A stretch of 64,000 bases of DNA from Chitinophaga costaii (lineage in GTDB: Bacteria; Bacteroidota; Bacteroidia; Chitinophagales; Chitinophagaceae). The first letter of the stretch is position 1; each line of letters opens with the position of its first letter. Below, piece after piece: positions 8,339 through 17,916 of this stretch. Below the pieces are notes generated by a model. That model saw only the letters and a program-made list of their open reading frames with translations, had not been told where the DNA came from and did not search any database. Made by a program: the position numbers and the translations under genes. The stretch spans positions 81,080 through 145,079 of the forward strand of contig NZ_FMAR01000014.1 of the NCBI RefSeq assembly GCF_900094705.1, in the 5' to 3' direction.

Positions 8339-8480
8339 ATTTTCAGCATTTTCAATCATCAAATATAAACAAACCTTACAACGATTCCATGCCCTATCCC
8401 AAAACCGGGATGGGCGGGCATTTGCTCAAGGCATGTGGGCGGCCTCCGGTCAAGGAGGGATACCAGGGGGCTTTGTTTGT

Positions 8481-8537
8481 GAATTGTCTAAAATATGAAG
8501 CGGCAATTGACAATTCGCTATGCATGACGTAGGTTTG
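8481..8537 (+). promoter_or_regulatory. metX promoter region with inverted repeat
   Basis: A -7 element TAGGTTTG (8530-8537) lies 20 bases after ATTG (8506-8509), matching the Bacteroidota pattern TTG/TTTG-N17-23-TAnnTTTG. A perfect 8-bp inverted repeat (GAATTGTC 8481-8488, GACAATTC 8509-8516) overlaps the -33 element, so it could be an operator. I looked for SAM-I and SAM-II riboswitch signatures between 8363 and 8545 and did not find them. Confidence 0.55.
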
Positions 8538-8544
8538 CGCAAAT

Positions 8545-9573
8545 TTGTTTTTTTTGGGAGTACACGTTTTTCATAGTAATACACCATTTGAGCTGGAATC
8601 TGGCGATATACTGCCCGACCTACGCATTGCCTACCATACCTACGGCACCCTTAGCGCAGACCGTAATAATGTGGTATGGGTATGCCATGCTCTCACCGCC
8701 AATGCGGATGTGGCCAACTGGTGGCCCGGCCTGGTAGGTACTGGTGGCGCTATTGACCCAGCCCGGCATTTCATTGTGTGTGCCAACATCCTGGGTTCCT
8801 GCTACGGCAGCAGCGGACCACTGTCGGTAAACCCTTTTACCGGTAAACCCTGGTATCATAGCTTCCCCGCGGTAACCATTCGCGATATGGTAAAAGCCCA
8901 CATCCTGCTGCGGCAGCACCTGGGCATTGAACAAATAGCCCTGCTGGCCGGCGGCTCCATGGGTGGATACCAGGTATTGGAATGGGCCTTAACGGAAACC
9001 AGCCGCATCGAAAAATTATTCTTGCTCTGCACCGGTGCTGCCGAAAGCGCCTGGGGCATTGCTATTCATACCGCCCAGCGATTGGCCATCGCCGCCGACA
9101 ACAGTTGGCAGGAAAACACGGAAAATGCTGGAGCGAAAGGCCTTAAAGCAGCCCGCGCCATTGGCATGCTCACTTACCGCAATTACCAAACCTTTGTGCG
9201 TACGCAAACTGATCCCGATAAAGAAAAAACGGATCATTTCCGCGCCTCCTCTTATATCGAATACCAGGGAGAAAAATTGGTAAAACGTTTTAACGCTCAA
9301 AGCTACTGGCTGCTAAGCAAGGCTATGGACAGTCATAACATTGCCCGTAGCCGGAAGGCAGATGCCGCCTCCCTGCTGGCCACTCTTCCCCAGCCCTCCC
9401 TGCTCATGGGCATTACCAGCGATATCCTTTGCCCGCCGGAGGAACAGCTTTTCCTGGCCCGACATCTTCAGGATGGCCGCTATTATGAGATCGATTCTTC
9501 CTATGGCCATGATGGTTTCTTAATAGAACATGAAAAGATAGGCGCTATTCTTACTACTTTTTTGCAGGATTAA
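8545..9573 (+). CDS. metX: Homoserine O-acetyltransferase
   Basis: 342 aa alpha/beta hydrolase that acetylates homoserine with acetyl-CoA as the first committed step to methionine. The nucleophile is Ser138 in GGSMGGYQ, with Asp293 in TSDILCPP and His322 in YGHDGF as the likely rest of the triad. The oxyanion region NILGSCYGSSGP is intact. No ATG is in frame between the stop at 8530 and the conserved N-terminus, so translation must begin at TTG 8545 or TTG 8554, only a few bases after the predicted transcription start. Its product would feed the sulfhydrylase encoded on the opposite strand at 6640. Confidence 0.93.
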   Translation: MFFLGVHVFHSNTPFELESGDILPDLRIAYHTYGTLSADRNNVVWVCHALTANADVANWWPGLVGTGGAIDPARHFIVCANILGSCYGSSGPLSVNPFTGKPWYHSFPAVTIRDMVKAHILLRQHLGIEQIALLAGGSMGGYQVLEWALTETSRIEKLFLLCTGAAESAWGIAIHTAQRLAIAADNSWQENTENAGAKGLKAARAIGMLTYRNYQTFVRTQTDPDKEKTDHFRASSYIEYQGEKLVKRFNAQSYWLLSKAMDSHNIARSRKADAASLLATLPQPSLLMGITSDILCPPEEQLFLARHLQDGRYYEIDSSYGHDGFLIEHEKIGAILTTFLQD

Positions 9574-9804
9574 TTACCTTGTGTGCCTATTGCACAAAAT
9601 CGGGTGTGGCGACGCTTTTTTATGTTATCAATTCAATATCCCGCCACACCAATATCTTTATAAATCGAGTTATTATATCCATAACCGCAGGCCCTTGCCA
9701 GCATTAGTCATTAACAGAGGGATGCTTTTATTTCCATTACATTTAGTTCACTGCAATGTGTAGGGAAAGATTCCTGCTTTCCATTAAAACCAATTTATTC
9801 CCTT

Positions 9805-12681
9805 ATGAAGTACATTCTGCTTGGATGGCTGTTATCATATATATTTATTCCTTTTCTTTCCCTGGCACAAGCCACGCAAAAAGTTACGATTACCGGTACA
9901 GTTACAAATAAAAACGCGCATGAAAAGCTGGCCCGTGTAACTGTTGCTGTGAAAGGCGACAAGGCCGGTGCCATTTCGGATGAGGCAGGCCATTTCAGCA
10001 TTACGTTGCAACATGCCTGGCCAGTAACGCTGGTATTTACATCGGTAGGTTTTGAGCGGGAAGAAGTTGTGGTACACAACGAGTCAGCTATACAAGTGCA
10101 GCTCAATACCGGTGAGATGCACGGCACCGAAGTAGTAGTAGCTGCCAGCCGCGTACCGGAAAGCATACTGCAATCGCCCGTGTCTATCGAGCAGTTGGAT
10201 GCACGCAGTATCCGCAACTCACCCGCTCCCTCATTTTACGATGCATTAGCCAATATCAAAGGCGTAGACGTGAGTACCCAAAGCCTTACTTTTAAATCGG
10301 TGAACACCCGTGGTTTTGCCAGCAATGGCAATACCCGGCTGGTACAAGTGGTAGATGGGATGGATAACCAGGCTCCTGGCCTGAGCTTTCCACTGGGTAA
10401 TATCATTGGCATTACGGAGTTGGATCTGGATCGGGTAGAATTATTGCCCGGCGCCAGTTCCGCGCTTTATGGCCCCAACGCACTAAATGGTATCCTGCTG
10501 ATGAACAGTAAAAATCCATTCGATTATCAGGGCCTGAGCGCCGTGGTGAAGTCTGGTGTACTGTCTGACGATGGCCGCAGCACCTCCACCACCGGCTTTT
10601 ACGACGTGAACCTACGCTATGCAAAAGCGTTTAATAATAAATTTGCCTTTAAAGTGAACTTCGGCTATCTGCAGGCCAAAGACTGGCAGGCCTATGACAG
10701 TAAAGATCAGAGCCTACAAAACGGTTATAACCTGAAAACTGGCCATCGTGCTACCAACGAGGCATACAATGGGGTAAACATTTATGGTGATGAGTCCAAT
10801 GTGAATATGTACTCCATGCTGATGCCCCTGGCCTTTACCAACAATAATCCGCTGGGCGCAAACATACAGCAACTTTCCGCCTCCTCCGGTGGTAACATTA
10901 CCCCACAAATGATCTTTTCCTCCATCATGCCCGATAGCGCACACGCCTTCGTGTCGCGCACCGGTTATAATGAAAGAGATCTAACGGATAATAAGACCAG
11001 GAACCTGAAAGTAAGCGCTGCCTTCCACTACCACATCACGCCCAAAACAGAGGCTATTCTGCAAGGTAGTTATGGCAACGTTACTACAGTATACACGGGA
11101 GCCGACCGCTATTCCATCCGCAATTTTCACATGGGGCAATACAAGGCCGAGGTGCTTGGCGAGAATTTTTATGTGCGGGCCTATACCACCCAGGAACGTT
11201 CCGGCGACAGTTATGCCATCGGCATCCTGGGATCGGGCATAAACGAAGCATGGAAGTCCAGCCCCACCTGGTTTGGACAATATTTTAATACCTATGCAGG
11301 CGAGTCTTTGCAAGCCTTCGCTACCACCTTTCAAACCGCCCTTGCTGGCGGACAGGCCCCTGCAGCAGCGTACGCCGCCGCCACCACCGCTGCCAAACAA
11401 GGCGGTGACCAGTTCCGCAATGATGCACGAACCGTGGCAGACCAGGGCCGCCTGCTGCCTGGCACGTCCGCCTTTAATGCTGCGGCAGACAGCGTAAAGC
11501 ACCGCCCCATTCCCGGCAGCGCGGCTGGCGTGGGCGCTAAATTTACTGATAAGTCTAATTTATACCAGGGTGAGTTTATGTATAATTTTTCCAGCCTTCT
11601 TCGGTTCATGGACCTGCTGGTGGGCGGTAATTACCGCGTGTACGATCTAAATTCTGAAGGCACCCTCTTTGCCCTGGATGATAACGGAAAAGAGTTCCGC
11701 ATTAAGGAAGGTGGTGGCTATGTACAAGTGGCCAAAAGACTCCTGCAGGAACACCTGAAAATCACCGCTAGCTTACGATACGATAAGAACATGAATTTCG
11801 ACGGGCAGTTCAGCCCCCGCGTATCGGCGGTATACACCCTGGGCGGCACCCATAACATCCGCGCATCTTACCAAACTGGTTTCCGCATCCCCACCAGCCA
11901 AGATCAGTATATTGACCTAACCACCCCCTCCGCCCACCTGCTGGGTGGCCTGCCCTTTTTCCGGGAACGCTATCACCTGACCACAGGCCCACTGTACACC
12001 ATCCAATCCGTACAAGCCGGCGCACCTCAACAATACGTTTTCCAGGACTATAAACCGGAGAAGATAAAGGCCTTCGAAATTGGCTATCGCAGCCTCATTT
12101 CACAGCAACTCGTAATAGATGCCTACGCCTACTGGAACAACTTTGAAAATTTCAGCGGCACACAAGCCCTGGTACAACCTACTTCCCCCACTACCCGCAA
12201 CATCTTTGCCATCCCGGTAAATTATAATAAGAACATCCATAGCTGGGGATGGGCCATGGGACTGGATTATAATTTCCCAAAACATTTCGTGGCAGGGGGT
12301 AATATTTCCTATAACGAACTGCTGGACCAGAAAAGCCTGAACGGTTTCGTAGCCAGCTACAATACCCCGAAAGTGAAGTACAACCTGTACGTGGGCAATC
12401 GCAATATAGGTGGTTCCAACATTGGATTTAACGTTACCTACCGCTGGCAGCAAAAACTTGTATGGCAATCGAATTTCGTCAGCGCCGTGGTAAACGCTAA
12501 AGGCCTGAGCGAAATACCAGCTTATGGCACGGTAGACGCCCAGCTAACGAAACTTTTACCTAAACCTAAAGTTACCCTGAAGATTGGCGGAGTAAATATG
12601 CTTAATAAGGCTTACGTCCAATCATGGGGTAATCCTACGGTGGGTGCACAATGGTATGCTGCTATTGGGTATAATTTGTAG
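9805..12681 (+). CDS. TonB-dependent receptor with CarboxypepD_reg domain
   Basis: 958 aa outer-membrane receptor. The signal peptide (about residues 1-22) is followed by a CarboxypepD_reg-like domain (about 26-110: ITGTVTNKNAHEKLARVTV, VGFEREEVVV), then the plug domain (about 113-235: EVVVAASRVPESILQSPVSI, TRGFASNGNTRLVQVVDGMD, GASSALYGPNALNGI). The rest is the 22-strand beta barrel, ending in an aromatic YAAIGYNL. It imports a ligand with TonB/ExbBD energy. No SusD partner follows, so it is not a typical SusCD glycan locus; vitamin, siderophore or nucleoside-type ligands are possible, but nothing in the sequence decides. 9574-9804 upstream holds no recognised gene. Confidence 0.93.
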   Translation: MKYILLGWLLSYIFIPFLSLAQATQKVTITGTVTNKNAHEKLARVTVAVKGDKAGAISDEAGHFSITLQHAWPVTLVFTSVGFEREEVVVHNESAIQVQLNTGEMHGTEVVVAASRVPESILQSPVSIEQLDARSIRNSPAPSFYDALANIKGVDVSTQSLTFKSVNTRGFASNGNTRLVQVVDGMDNQAPGLSFPLGNIIGITELDLDRVELLPGASSALYGPNALNGILLMNSKNPFDYQGLSAVVKSGVLSDDGRSTSTTGFYDVNLRYAKAFNNKFAFKVNFGYLQAKDWQAYDSKDQSLQNGYNLKTGHRATNEAYNGVNIYGDESNVNMYSMLMPLAFTNNNPLGANIQQLSASSGGNITPQMIFSSIMPDSAHAFVSRTGYNERDLTDNKTRNLKVSAAFHYHITPKTEAILQGSYGNVTTVYTGADRYSIRNFHMGQYKAEVLGENFYVRAYTTQERSGDSYAIGILGSGINEAWKSSPTWFGQYFNTYAGESLQAFATTFQTALAGGQAPAAAYAAATTAAKQGGDQFRNDARTVADQGRLLPGTSAFNAAADSVKHRPIPGSAAGVGAKFTDKSNLYQGEFMYNFSSLLRFMDLLVGGNYRVYDLNSEGTLFALDDNGKEFRIKEGGGYVQVAKRLLQEHLKITASLRYDKNMNFDGQFSPRVSAVYTLGGTHNIRASYQTGFRIPTSQDQYIDLTTPSAHLLGGLPFFRERYHLTTGPLYTIQSVQAGAPQQYVFQDYKPEKIKAFEIGYRSLISQQLVIDAYAYWNNFENFSGTQALVQPTSPTTRNIFAIPVNYNKNIHSWGWAMGLDYNFPKHFVAGGNISYNELLDQKSLNGFVASYNTPKVKYNLYVGNRNIGGSNIGFNVTYRWQQKLVWQSNFVSAVVNAKGLSEIPAYGTVDAQLTKLLPKPKVTLKIGGVNMLNKAYVQSWGNPTVGAQWYAAIGYNL

Positions 12682-12717
12682 TACGCTACACCCCTATTCC
12701 TGGGTCCCTGAAATAGC

Positions 12718-12755
12718 GACAGCCCGGAGAATAGATCTCCAGGCTGTCTTGGTTT
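12718..12755 (+). terminator. Terminator after the TonB receptor
   Basis: GACAGCC at 12718-12724 pairs with GGCTGTC at 12742-12748, with an inner GGAG/CTCC pairing. A T-rich tail (TTGGTTTTG) follows. Confidence 0.65.
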
Positions 12756-12857
12756 TGTTGTAACCCTCAGCGCTTTACGCGCGAGTATCTTCAGGCAGTA
12801 AACCTACCCCTTTTTAGTTGCTTTAGCAATTAATCGTGACCAGTGGTCTGAAAGCCG

Positions 12858-13961
12858 CTATACATTAAAGCGGAAATGCATTACATCCCCATCTGCTACA
12901 ACATATTCCTTGCCTTCAATGCGCAGCCGACCATTGTCGCGGGCGGCAGACTCAGAGCCATATTTCACAAAATCTTCGTAGGCGATGACTTCTGCTTTAA
13001 TGAAACCTTTTTCAAAATCGGTGTGGATTACACTGGCGGCCTGGGGGGCTTTCCAGCCGGTGTGGATGGTCCAGGCGCGTACTTCCTGCACGCCGGCAGT
13101 GAAGTAGGTGATCAGATCCAACAGTTGATAGGCTGAGCGGATGAGGCGGTTCAGACCTGGCTCTTTAAGCCCATATTCGCCGAGGAACAATTCCTTGTCT
13201 GCCGGATCTTCCATTTCAGAAATCTGGGCTTCGATGGTATTGTTCATCACGATTACCTGTGCTTTTTCCGCCTTCACGGCTTCTTCCAGGGCTTTGGAAA
13301 ATTTATTGCCGGAATGAAGCGAGGCTTCATCTACGTTGGCTACATACAGCACTGGTTTTTCAGTGAGCAAGAAAAGATCGGCCGTAGCGGTTTTTTCTTC
13401 TTTGCTAAGGTCCAGTTCGCGAATGTTCTTGCCTTGTTCCAGGTGGGCCTGGCAGCGCTTTAACACTTCAAACTCTACCTTGGCTTTAGGATCACCGCCG
13501 GTTTTGGCCATTTTTTCTGTGCGGGCTATCTTTTTCTCCACGCTCTCCAGGTCTTTGAGCTGGAGTTCGGTGTCTATAATTTCTTTATCACTCACGGGGT
13601 TGATAGCGCCTTCTTCGCGGAGAATGTTCTCATCCTCAAAGCAGCGGATCACATGCACAATAGCATCTACCTCGCGGATATTGGCCAGGAATTTATTACC
13701 CAGGCCCTCTCCCTTGCTAGCACCTTTTACAAGCCCGGCAATGTCTACAAATTCAATACTGGTAGGAACGATTCTTTCCGGTTTTACCAGCTCGGCCAGT
13801 TTCTCCATGCGATAGTCCGGTACATCTACCTGGCCTACGTTTGGCTCAATGGTACAAAAGCGGTAGTTGGAGGCCTGTGCCTTTGCACTGTTACTCACTG
13901 CATTAAACAATGTGGACTTTCCAACATTCGGTAAACCTACGATTCCTGCTTGCAACGCCAT
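12858..13961 (-). CDS. ychF: Redox-regulated ATPase YchF (Obg-like)
   Basis: 367 aa, full length. The Walker A motif is GLPNVGKST at residues 8-16 and the G3 motif is DIAGL near 73. The G4 motif is NVDE instead of NKxD, the change that makes YchF/OLA1 bind ATP rather than GTP. A coiled-coil arm (about 130-200) and a C-terminal TGS domain (about 280-367, IHTDFEKGFIKAEVI, with the terminal GDVMHFRFNV) complete the family pattern. It binds ribosomes and affects translation and oxidative-stress responses. The gene is monocistronic and has its own promoter-like boxes. Confidence 0.97.
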   Translation of the reverse strand: MALQAGIVGLPNVGKSTLFNAVSNSAKAQASNYRFCTIEPNVGQVDVPDYRMEKLAELVKPERIVPTSIEFVDIAGLVKGASKGEGLGNKFLANIREVDAIVHVIRCFEDENILREEGAINPVSDKEIIDTELQLKDLESVEKKIARTEKMAKTGGDPKAKVEFEVLKRCQAHLEQGKNIRELDLSKEEKTATADLFLLTEKPVLYVANVDEASLHSGNKFSKALEEAVKAEKAQVIVMNNTIEAQISEMEDPADKELFLGEYGLKEPGLNRLIRSAYQLLDLITYFTAGVQEVRAWTIHTGWKAPQAASVIHTDFEKGFIKAEVIAYEDFVKYGSESAARDNGRLRIEGKEYVVADGDVMHFRFNV

Positions 13962-13976
13962 TTAAAAAAATTTGCG

Positions 13977-14008
13977 CAAAGATATTACAGATTTACAATT
14001 CTACCCAA
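13977..14008 (-). promoter_or_regulatory. ychF promoter candidate
   Basis: On the minus strand GTTGGG (TTG at 14008-14006) and TATCTTTG (13984-13977) are separated by 21 bases, a good match to the Bacteroidota -33/-7 consensus. The -7 box ends 15 bases before the ychF ATG. Confidence 0.6.
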
Positions 14009-14171
14009 CGGATCAGGCATTTTCCGGTTGCCCCTACCAGCCCACCGGATAGGGTGGTTCCAGCCGGCAGTTTCCCTTCACCTATTTTTTTACCATGAAG
14101 TATTGTAAATTGAAACTCAATATCCTATCATTGACATTGAAAATTGTTCATTTGGAAATTATCATTCACCT

Positions 14172-15407
14172 ATGGCATTGAACTATGTTTGGCTTGCTTT
14201 CTTCCTGATATCCTTTGTGGTGGCCATTTTTAAGACACTTATACTGCACGATGCCACCGTATTCGGGGAAGTCATGAACAGCTTAATGGCCAGCACTAAA
14301 ACCGGGGCAGAAATTTCCCTGGGCCTGATTGGCGTCATGAGTTTTTGGCTGGGTATTATGCGAATTGGTGAAAAAGCCGGGGTGATCAATGTATTTGCCC
14401 GCCTGGTAAATCCCTTTTATTCCAAATTATTTCCCCAGGTACCTAAAGGCGACCCGGCCATGGGATCTATGGTGATGAACTTCTCGGCCACCATGCTTGG
14501 GCTGGACAATGCCGCTACCCCCTTCGGGCTGAAGGCCATGAAACAATTGCAGGAGCTAAACCCCAGCCACGATACGGCCAGCAATGCCGAGATAGCCCTG
14601 CTGGTACTTAACTCCGCCGGCGTGGTCATCATTCCCACTTCGGTGATTGCATTGCGCCTGGCCGCCGGCGCATCCAATCCTGCCGATATCCTGGTACCTA
14701 CCCTGCTCTCAACCTTCATAGCGTTTATCGTGGGCATCTTTGTGATCGCCCTGTTTCAGCGCATCAATATTTTTAAAATACCAGTACTAATATTCCTGGC
14801 TGGTTTCATGGTCATCATGGCCGCCCTGTTCTATTGGGTGCAAAGCCTCCCACCCAAAGACATTGCACCCAAAACAGCTTCCCTGGGCGGTATCATTATC
14901 TTTGGGATCATCGTATTATTTATCGTAGCAGGGTTGGTAAAAAAAATTGTCGTGTACGAAACCTTTATCGAGGGGGCTAAGGAAGGCTTCCAAACTGCGG
15001 TGAATATTATTCCCTACTTGGTAGGCATGCTGGCAGCCATTAGCGTGTTCCGCGCCACCGGCTGCATGGATTATGTGGTAAATGGCATTGCGGCCCTTTT
15101 TGCCGCCCTGGGCATGAACACAGATTTTGTGCCGGCCCTGCCCGTAATGTTTATGAAACCCCTGAGTGGGGGCGGCGCCCGGGCCCTTATGGTAGATACC
15201 ATGAAGACCTACAAGCCCGATAGTTTCGTGGGTTACCTGGTGAGCATTTTACAAGGCACTACAGAAACTACTTTTTACGTGATCTCCGTATATTTCGGCT
15301 CCATCAATATCCGCAATACGCGGTATGCGCTGGTAGCCGGGCTGATCGCAGATTTCGCGGGTATGATCGCGGCGGTGTTCCTGGCTTATTTTTTCTTTCG
15401 TTATTAA
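14172..15407 (+). CDS. Fused SpmA/SpmB-type nucleoside-recognition membrane protein
   Basis: 411 aa with about nine hydrophobic segments. The first half (about residues 1-200) matches SpmA (LGLIGVMSFWLGIMRI, NFSATMLGLDNAATPFGLKAM, LNSAGVVIIPTS). The second (about 230-411) matches SpmB (TAVNIIPYLVGMLAAISVF, KPLSGGGARALMVD, ILQGTTETTFYVISVYFGS). In sporulating Firmicutes these are two adjacent genes; here they are one chain, which is common in Bacteroidota. The protein belongs to the nucleoside-recognition (Gate) domain transporters; the substrate is unknown and sporulation is not implied. Confidence 0.88.
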   Translation: MALNYVWLAFFLISFVVAIFKTLILHDATVFGEVMNSLMASTKTGAEISLGLIGVMSFWLGIMRIGEKAGVINVFARLVNPFYSKLFPQVPKGDPAMGSMVMNFSATMLGLDNAATPFGLKAMKQLQELNPSHDTASNAEIALLVLNSAGVVIIPTSVIALRLAAGASNPADILVPTLLSTFIAFIVGIFVIALFQRINIFKIPVLIFLAGFMVIMAALFYWVQSLPPKDIAPKTASLGGIIIFGIIVLFIVAGLVKKIVVYETFIEGAKEGFQTAVNIIPYLVGMLAAISVFRATGCMDYVVNGIAALFAALGMNTDFVPALPVMFMKPLSGGGARALMVDTMKTYKPDSFVGYLVSILQGTTETTFYVISVYFGSINIRNTRYALVAGLIADFAGMIAAVFLAYFFFRY

Positions 15408-15472
15408 CCCCAAAAACGGTTAAAGCAGCGGCAATCCTGTATTTTTACAACGCCCTGCCTAAATAAATTTTT

Positions 15473-16606
15473 ATGTTCGAACGCTTACGTCAAGTTTACC
15501 AAGGTGCATGGTATAAGCAATTATTCCTGGTAGGCAGCTTGCTCATATCCTCCGCCTACCCCATTTATAAAAATTACTTCTATGCCAGGGGTGTAGAACA
15601 ATATGAACGGCAGGTTCAGTTCATGGAAAACCGGTCCGACTTTTACAATCCCTGGCAGTACCGGGTTTTTTGTCCCCTGCTTCTACAGGGTGCCAAATGG
15701 GTGTATGACCATACTATAGACCGGGTGTTTCCCCTGGAAGAACACATGCACTTCGATGATGATGTTACCCCGCAGCACGGCGTATTTCGGGCGCAGGTAC
15801 GCAGTAAAGACGCAATGATCTACTTGGGACTATTCATCCTTTTCCGGCTGCTGCTGCAAATGCTGATTTATCTTTTGGAATTTTCGCTGCTGGCCTTTTT
15901 CGTAAAAAACAATTGGCTGATCGGCCTGGGCCTGCTTTTTACCGCCTACATTACGGGCAATGGAGTGCATAACAGTGATCTTTCCTTTAATACCTACCTG
16001 GATGTTGTGCTGTATCTCTGGGCCGGTTGCGTCATCCTATACCGCCGGCAGGATGCCTGGATTATCCTCATCACCATACTGGGCGCGCTGAACCGCGAAA
16101 CTTCCCTGCTCATCCCGGTCATTTATTTTGCCTCCCGCGCTACCCTGCCCAGTTTTGTAAGCGGACAATCTTTTCGTTGGCCCCCCCTACGCACCTGGGT
16201 AATCACTGCCGCCAGCGGAATTTTATACATAGCCATATTTGCAGGTATCCGCATGCATTATGGATATCGCGCGCCGGAGCCTGTGACTACTTATCAAGCC
16301 ACCGTGGGATTATCTTTACTAAAAGTGAACCTTGCCAGCGGGCAGGCATTAAAAAGTTATTTTGAAATGTATGGGGTGCTGAGCGTATTATGGTTAACGG
16401 CCTTTTTTACCTTCCGTTGCAATCATGTTTTACTACGCACCTGGTTTCTGGTGCTGGTGCCGGTATGGGTGTTGGTACACCTGCTTAGCTCTGTAGTGGC
16501 CGAAAGCCGTTGTTTCCTGGTGCCGGTGGTGCTGGTACTGCTCCCTATGCTACTGGAAAAAATAGAACAGCAGTCCCCGCATGTGAATAATACAGCCGGT
16601 ATATAA
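15473..16606 (+). CDS. Polytopic membrane protein, unknown
   Basis: 377 aa from ATG 15473. Around eight or nine transmembrane segments lie between residues about 15 and 370. The N-terminal loop holds DFYNPWQYRVFCPLL, and the middle has GALNRETSLLIPVIYF. This NRETS-type motif is seen in several uncharacterised polytopic proteins related to sugar-transferase or polymerase-like membrane families. I cannot assign a reaction. It is downstream of the SpmA/B fusion with a gap of 65 bases and may be co-transcribed. It ends convergent with the EPS cluster. Confidence 0.75.
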   Translation: MFERLRQVYQGAWYKQLFLVGSLLISSAYPIYKNYFYARGVEQYERQVQFMENRSDFYNPWQYRVFCPLLLQGAKWVYDHTIDRVFPLEEHMHFDDDVTPQHGVFRAQVRSKDAMIYLGLFILFRLLLQMLIYLLEFSLLAFFVKNNWLIGLGLLFTAYITGNGVHNSDLSFNTYLDVVLYLWAGCVILYRRQDAWIILITILGALNRETSLLIPVIYFASRATLPSFVSGQSFRWPPLRTWVITAASGILYIAIFAGIRMHYGYRAPEPVTTYQATVGLSLLKVNLASGQALKSYFEMYGVLSVLWLTAFFTFRCNHVLLRTWFLVLVPVWVLVHLLSSVVAESRCFLVPVVLVLLPMLLEKIEQQSPHVNNTAGI

Positions 16607-16612
16607 TAACAT

Positions 16613-16641
16613 CGTCCGGCCATTATAAAAACGACCGGACG
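16613..16641. terminator. Possible hairpin between convergent genes
   Basis: CGTCCGG at 16613-16619 pairs with CCGGACG at 16635-16641. The loop contains TATAAAAA and there is no clear T-run, so it is only a weak terminator candidate for the two convergent genes. Confidence 0.35.
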
Positions 16642-16665
16642 GCATGGGCAAATATGGCAATCAGT

Positions 16666-17916
16666 TTACTTTTTAGTATTTAGCAAATCCTGTATGTACA
16701 CCACTTTGGAGTTTTCCGTTTTTAGATAAGCCTTTGTAGCGCGCTTCATATTAAATAACGCGCGTAATTGATGAAATAAAACCAGTGGCAACGAATACAG
16801 CGCATTCACAATCTCCTTATTGCGTGTCATGGAGGCTACGATGCCAAAGAAGGTCAGTACAAACACTACACCGGTACCAACCCAATACCATGCCCAGGTA
16901 GGGCTTACTACAACATTGATCAGGAAAAACAGCGCCGCAGCCAGCAATTGCAGCAGGATAGGCGGCCTTAATAATTGCAATCCAAAGAAAAAGAGATTGA
17001 AGCTGAAACGTGTAATGCCCGCCCACAGCACGGCTACGGAGTAGCGGAAGTATTTGAAGTAAGCATACAGCCAGCGGGTGCGCTGCTTTTCAAGGGCCGC
17101 ACCACTATCTATTTTTTCATCGTACACAATAGCGTCTTCCGCATAGGCAAGTATAGGTACCTGGCGTACAATATCCGCCTGCACTTTTTTATCAAAACCT
17201 CCCAGGAAATTCTGGTAGAGGATAGATTTATAAAGCGCCGTTTCAATAGCAATGCCCAATCCCCAGATATGTGCGGACATGCCCAGTTCCATGCGCATAC
17301 GCCGGTCTATGAAATTATAATACAGGTTGCCTGCAGCATCCAACCGGGCCATCAGGCTATCGGTATTCTTAGGTAGCATATTCGTCTGCACCGCACGATA
17401 CCCCCTGTTAAAATATACATTGAGTATAGCCAGGTAATCCGGATGCACGAGGTTGTCTGCATCGAATATAATCAGTGCATCGTGCGGTTCCACAAAGTGA
17501 TTAATGGCGTAGTCAATGGATTTGATCTTGGCATTGAGCGCAGTGGGTGGTTGTAAGATTATTACAGTGGGATCATCGAAATGCAGGGTCACTTCTTCGC
17601 AGGCATCGGCTACCACATAAATTTTGTAATTGCGGTAATGCTGCTTCAATAGCGAATCTACCAAAGGAGGTACCAGTTCCAGATTTTTATGGGCTGTTAT
17701 AATGGCCGCAAAACTATATTCCTTGGTATTCTCCAACTGCAAGGCTCCCCAGGTACGGGGCTTGCGGCCCAGCAGGCGTTTCAGCCAGTATAATACTAAA
17801 AAGAATGTGGGAATTAGCAGGTAAAACAAAAGGATTACCTGTAGTACAATGAAAAAAGTATATAATACAGCAGACATATGCATTGAGTTTAGAACCGTAT
17901 AACAGGCGGCGGCCAT
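16666..17916 (-). CDS. Membrane-anchored family 2 glycosyltransferase
   Basis: 416 aa. One N-terminal transmembrane helix (about residues 13-45) precedes a GT-A catalytic domain (about 67-290) with AAIITAHKN at the nucleotide-binding start, IIFDADNLVHPDYL (DxD-type metal site) and EKQRTRWLYAYFKYF, a QxxRW-like acceptor/processivity motif. Further helices (about 300-390) follow. This layout is that of processive or undecaprenyl-linked GT2 enzymes. The ATG overlaps the stop of the preceding GT4 gene as TAATG, suggesting translational coupling. It is the last gene of the minus arm of the EPS locus. Confidence 0.9.
   Translation of the reverse strand: MAAACYTVLNSMHMSAVLYTFFIVLQVILLFYLLIPTFFLVLYWLKRLLGRKPRTWGALQLENTKEYSFAAIITAHKNLELVPPLVDSLLKQHYRNYKIYVVADACEEVTLHFDDPTVIILQPPTALNAKIKSIDYAINHFVEPHDALIIFDADNLVHPDYLAILNVYFNRGYRAVQTNMLPKNTDSLMARLDAAGNLYYNFIDRRMRMELGMSAHIWGLGIAIETALYKSILYQNFLGGFDKKVQADIVRQVPILAYAEDAIVYDEKIDSGAALEKQRTRWLYAYFKYFRYSVAVLWAGITRFSFNLFFFGLQLLRPPILLQLLAAALFFLINVVVSPTWAWYWVGTGVVFVLTFFGIVASMTRNKEIVNALYSLPLVLFHQLRALFNMKRATKAYLKTENSKVVYIQDLLNTKK

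Noticed and set aside
8363..8544. SAM riboswitch before metX or the OsmC gene
   Set aside because: Neither the SAM-I core nor the SAM-II GCUAAA/pseudoknot pattern was found; only a short hairpin (ATCCC/GGGAT near 8394-8409) and an 8-bp inverted repeat.
9581..9763. 60-aa plus-strand frame between metX and the TonB receptor
   Set aside because: No signal peptide, domain or coding character.
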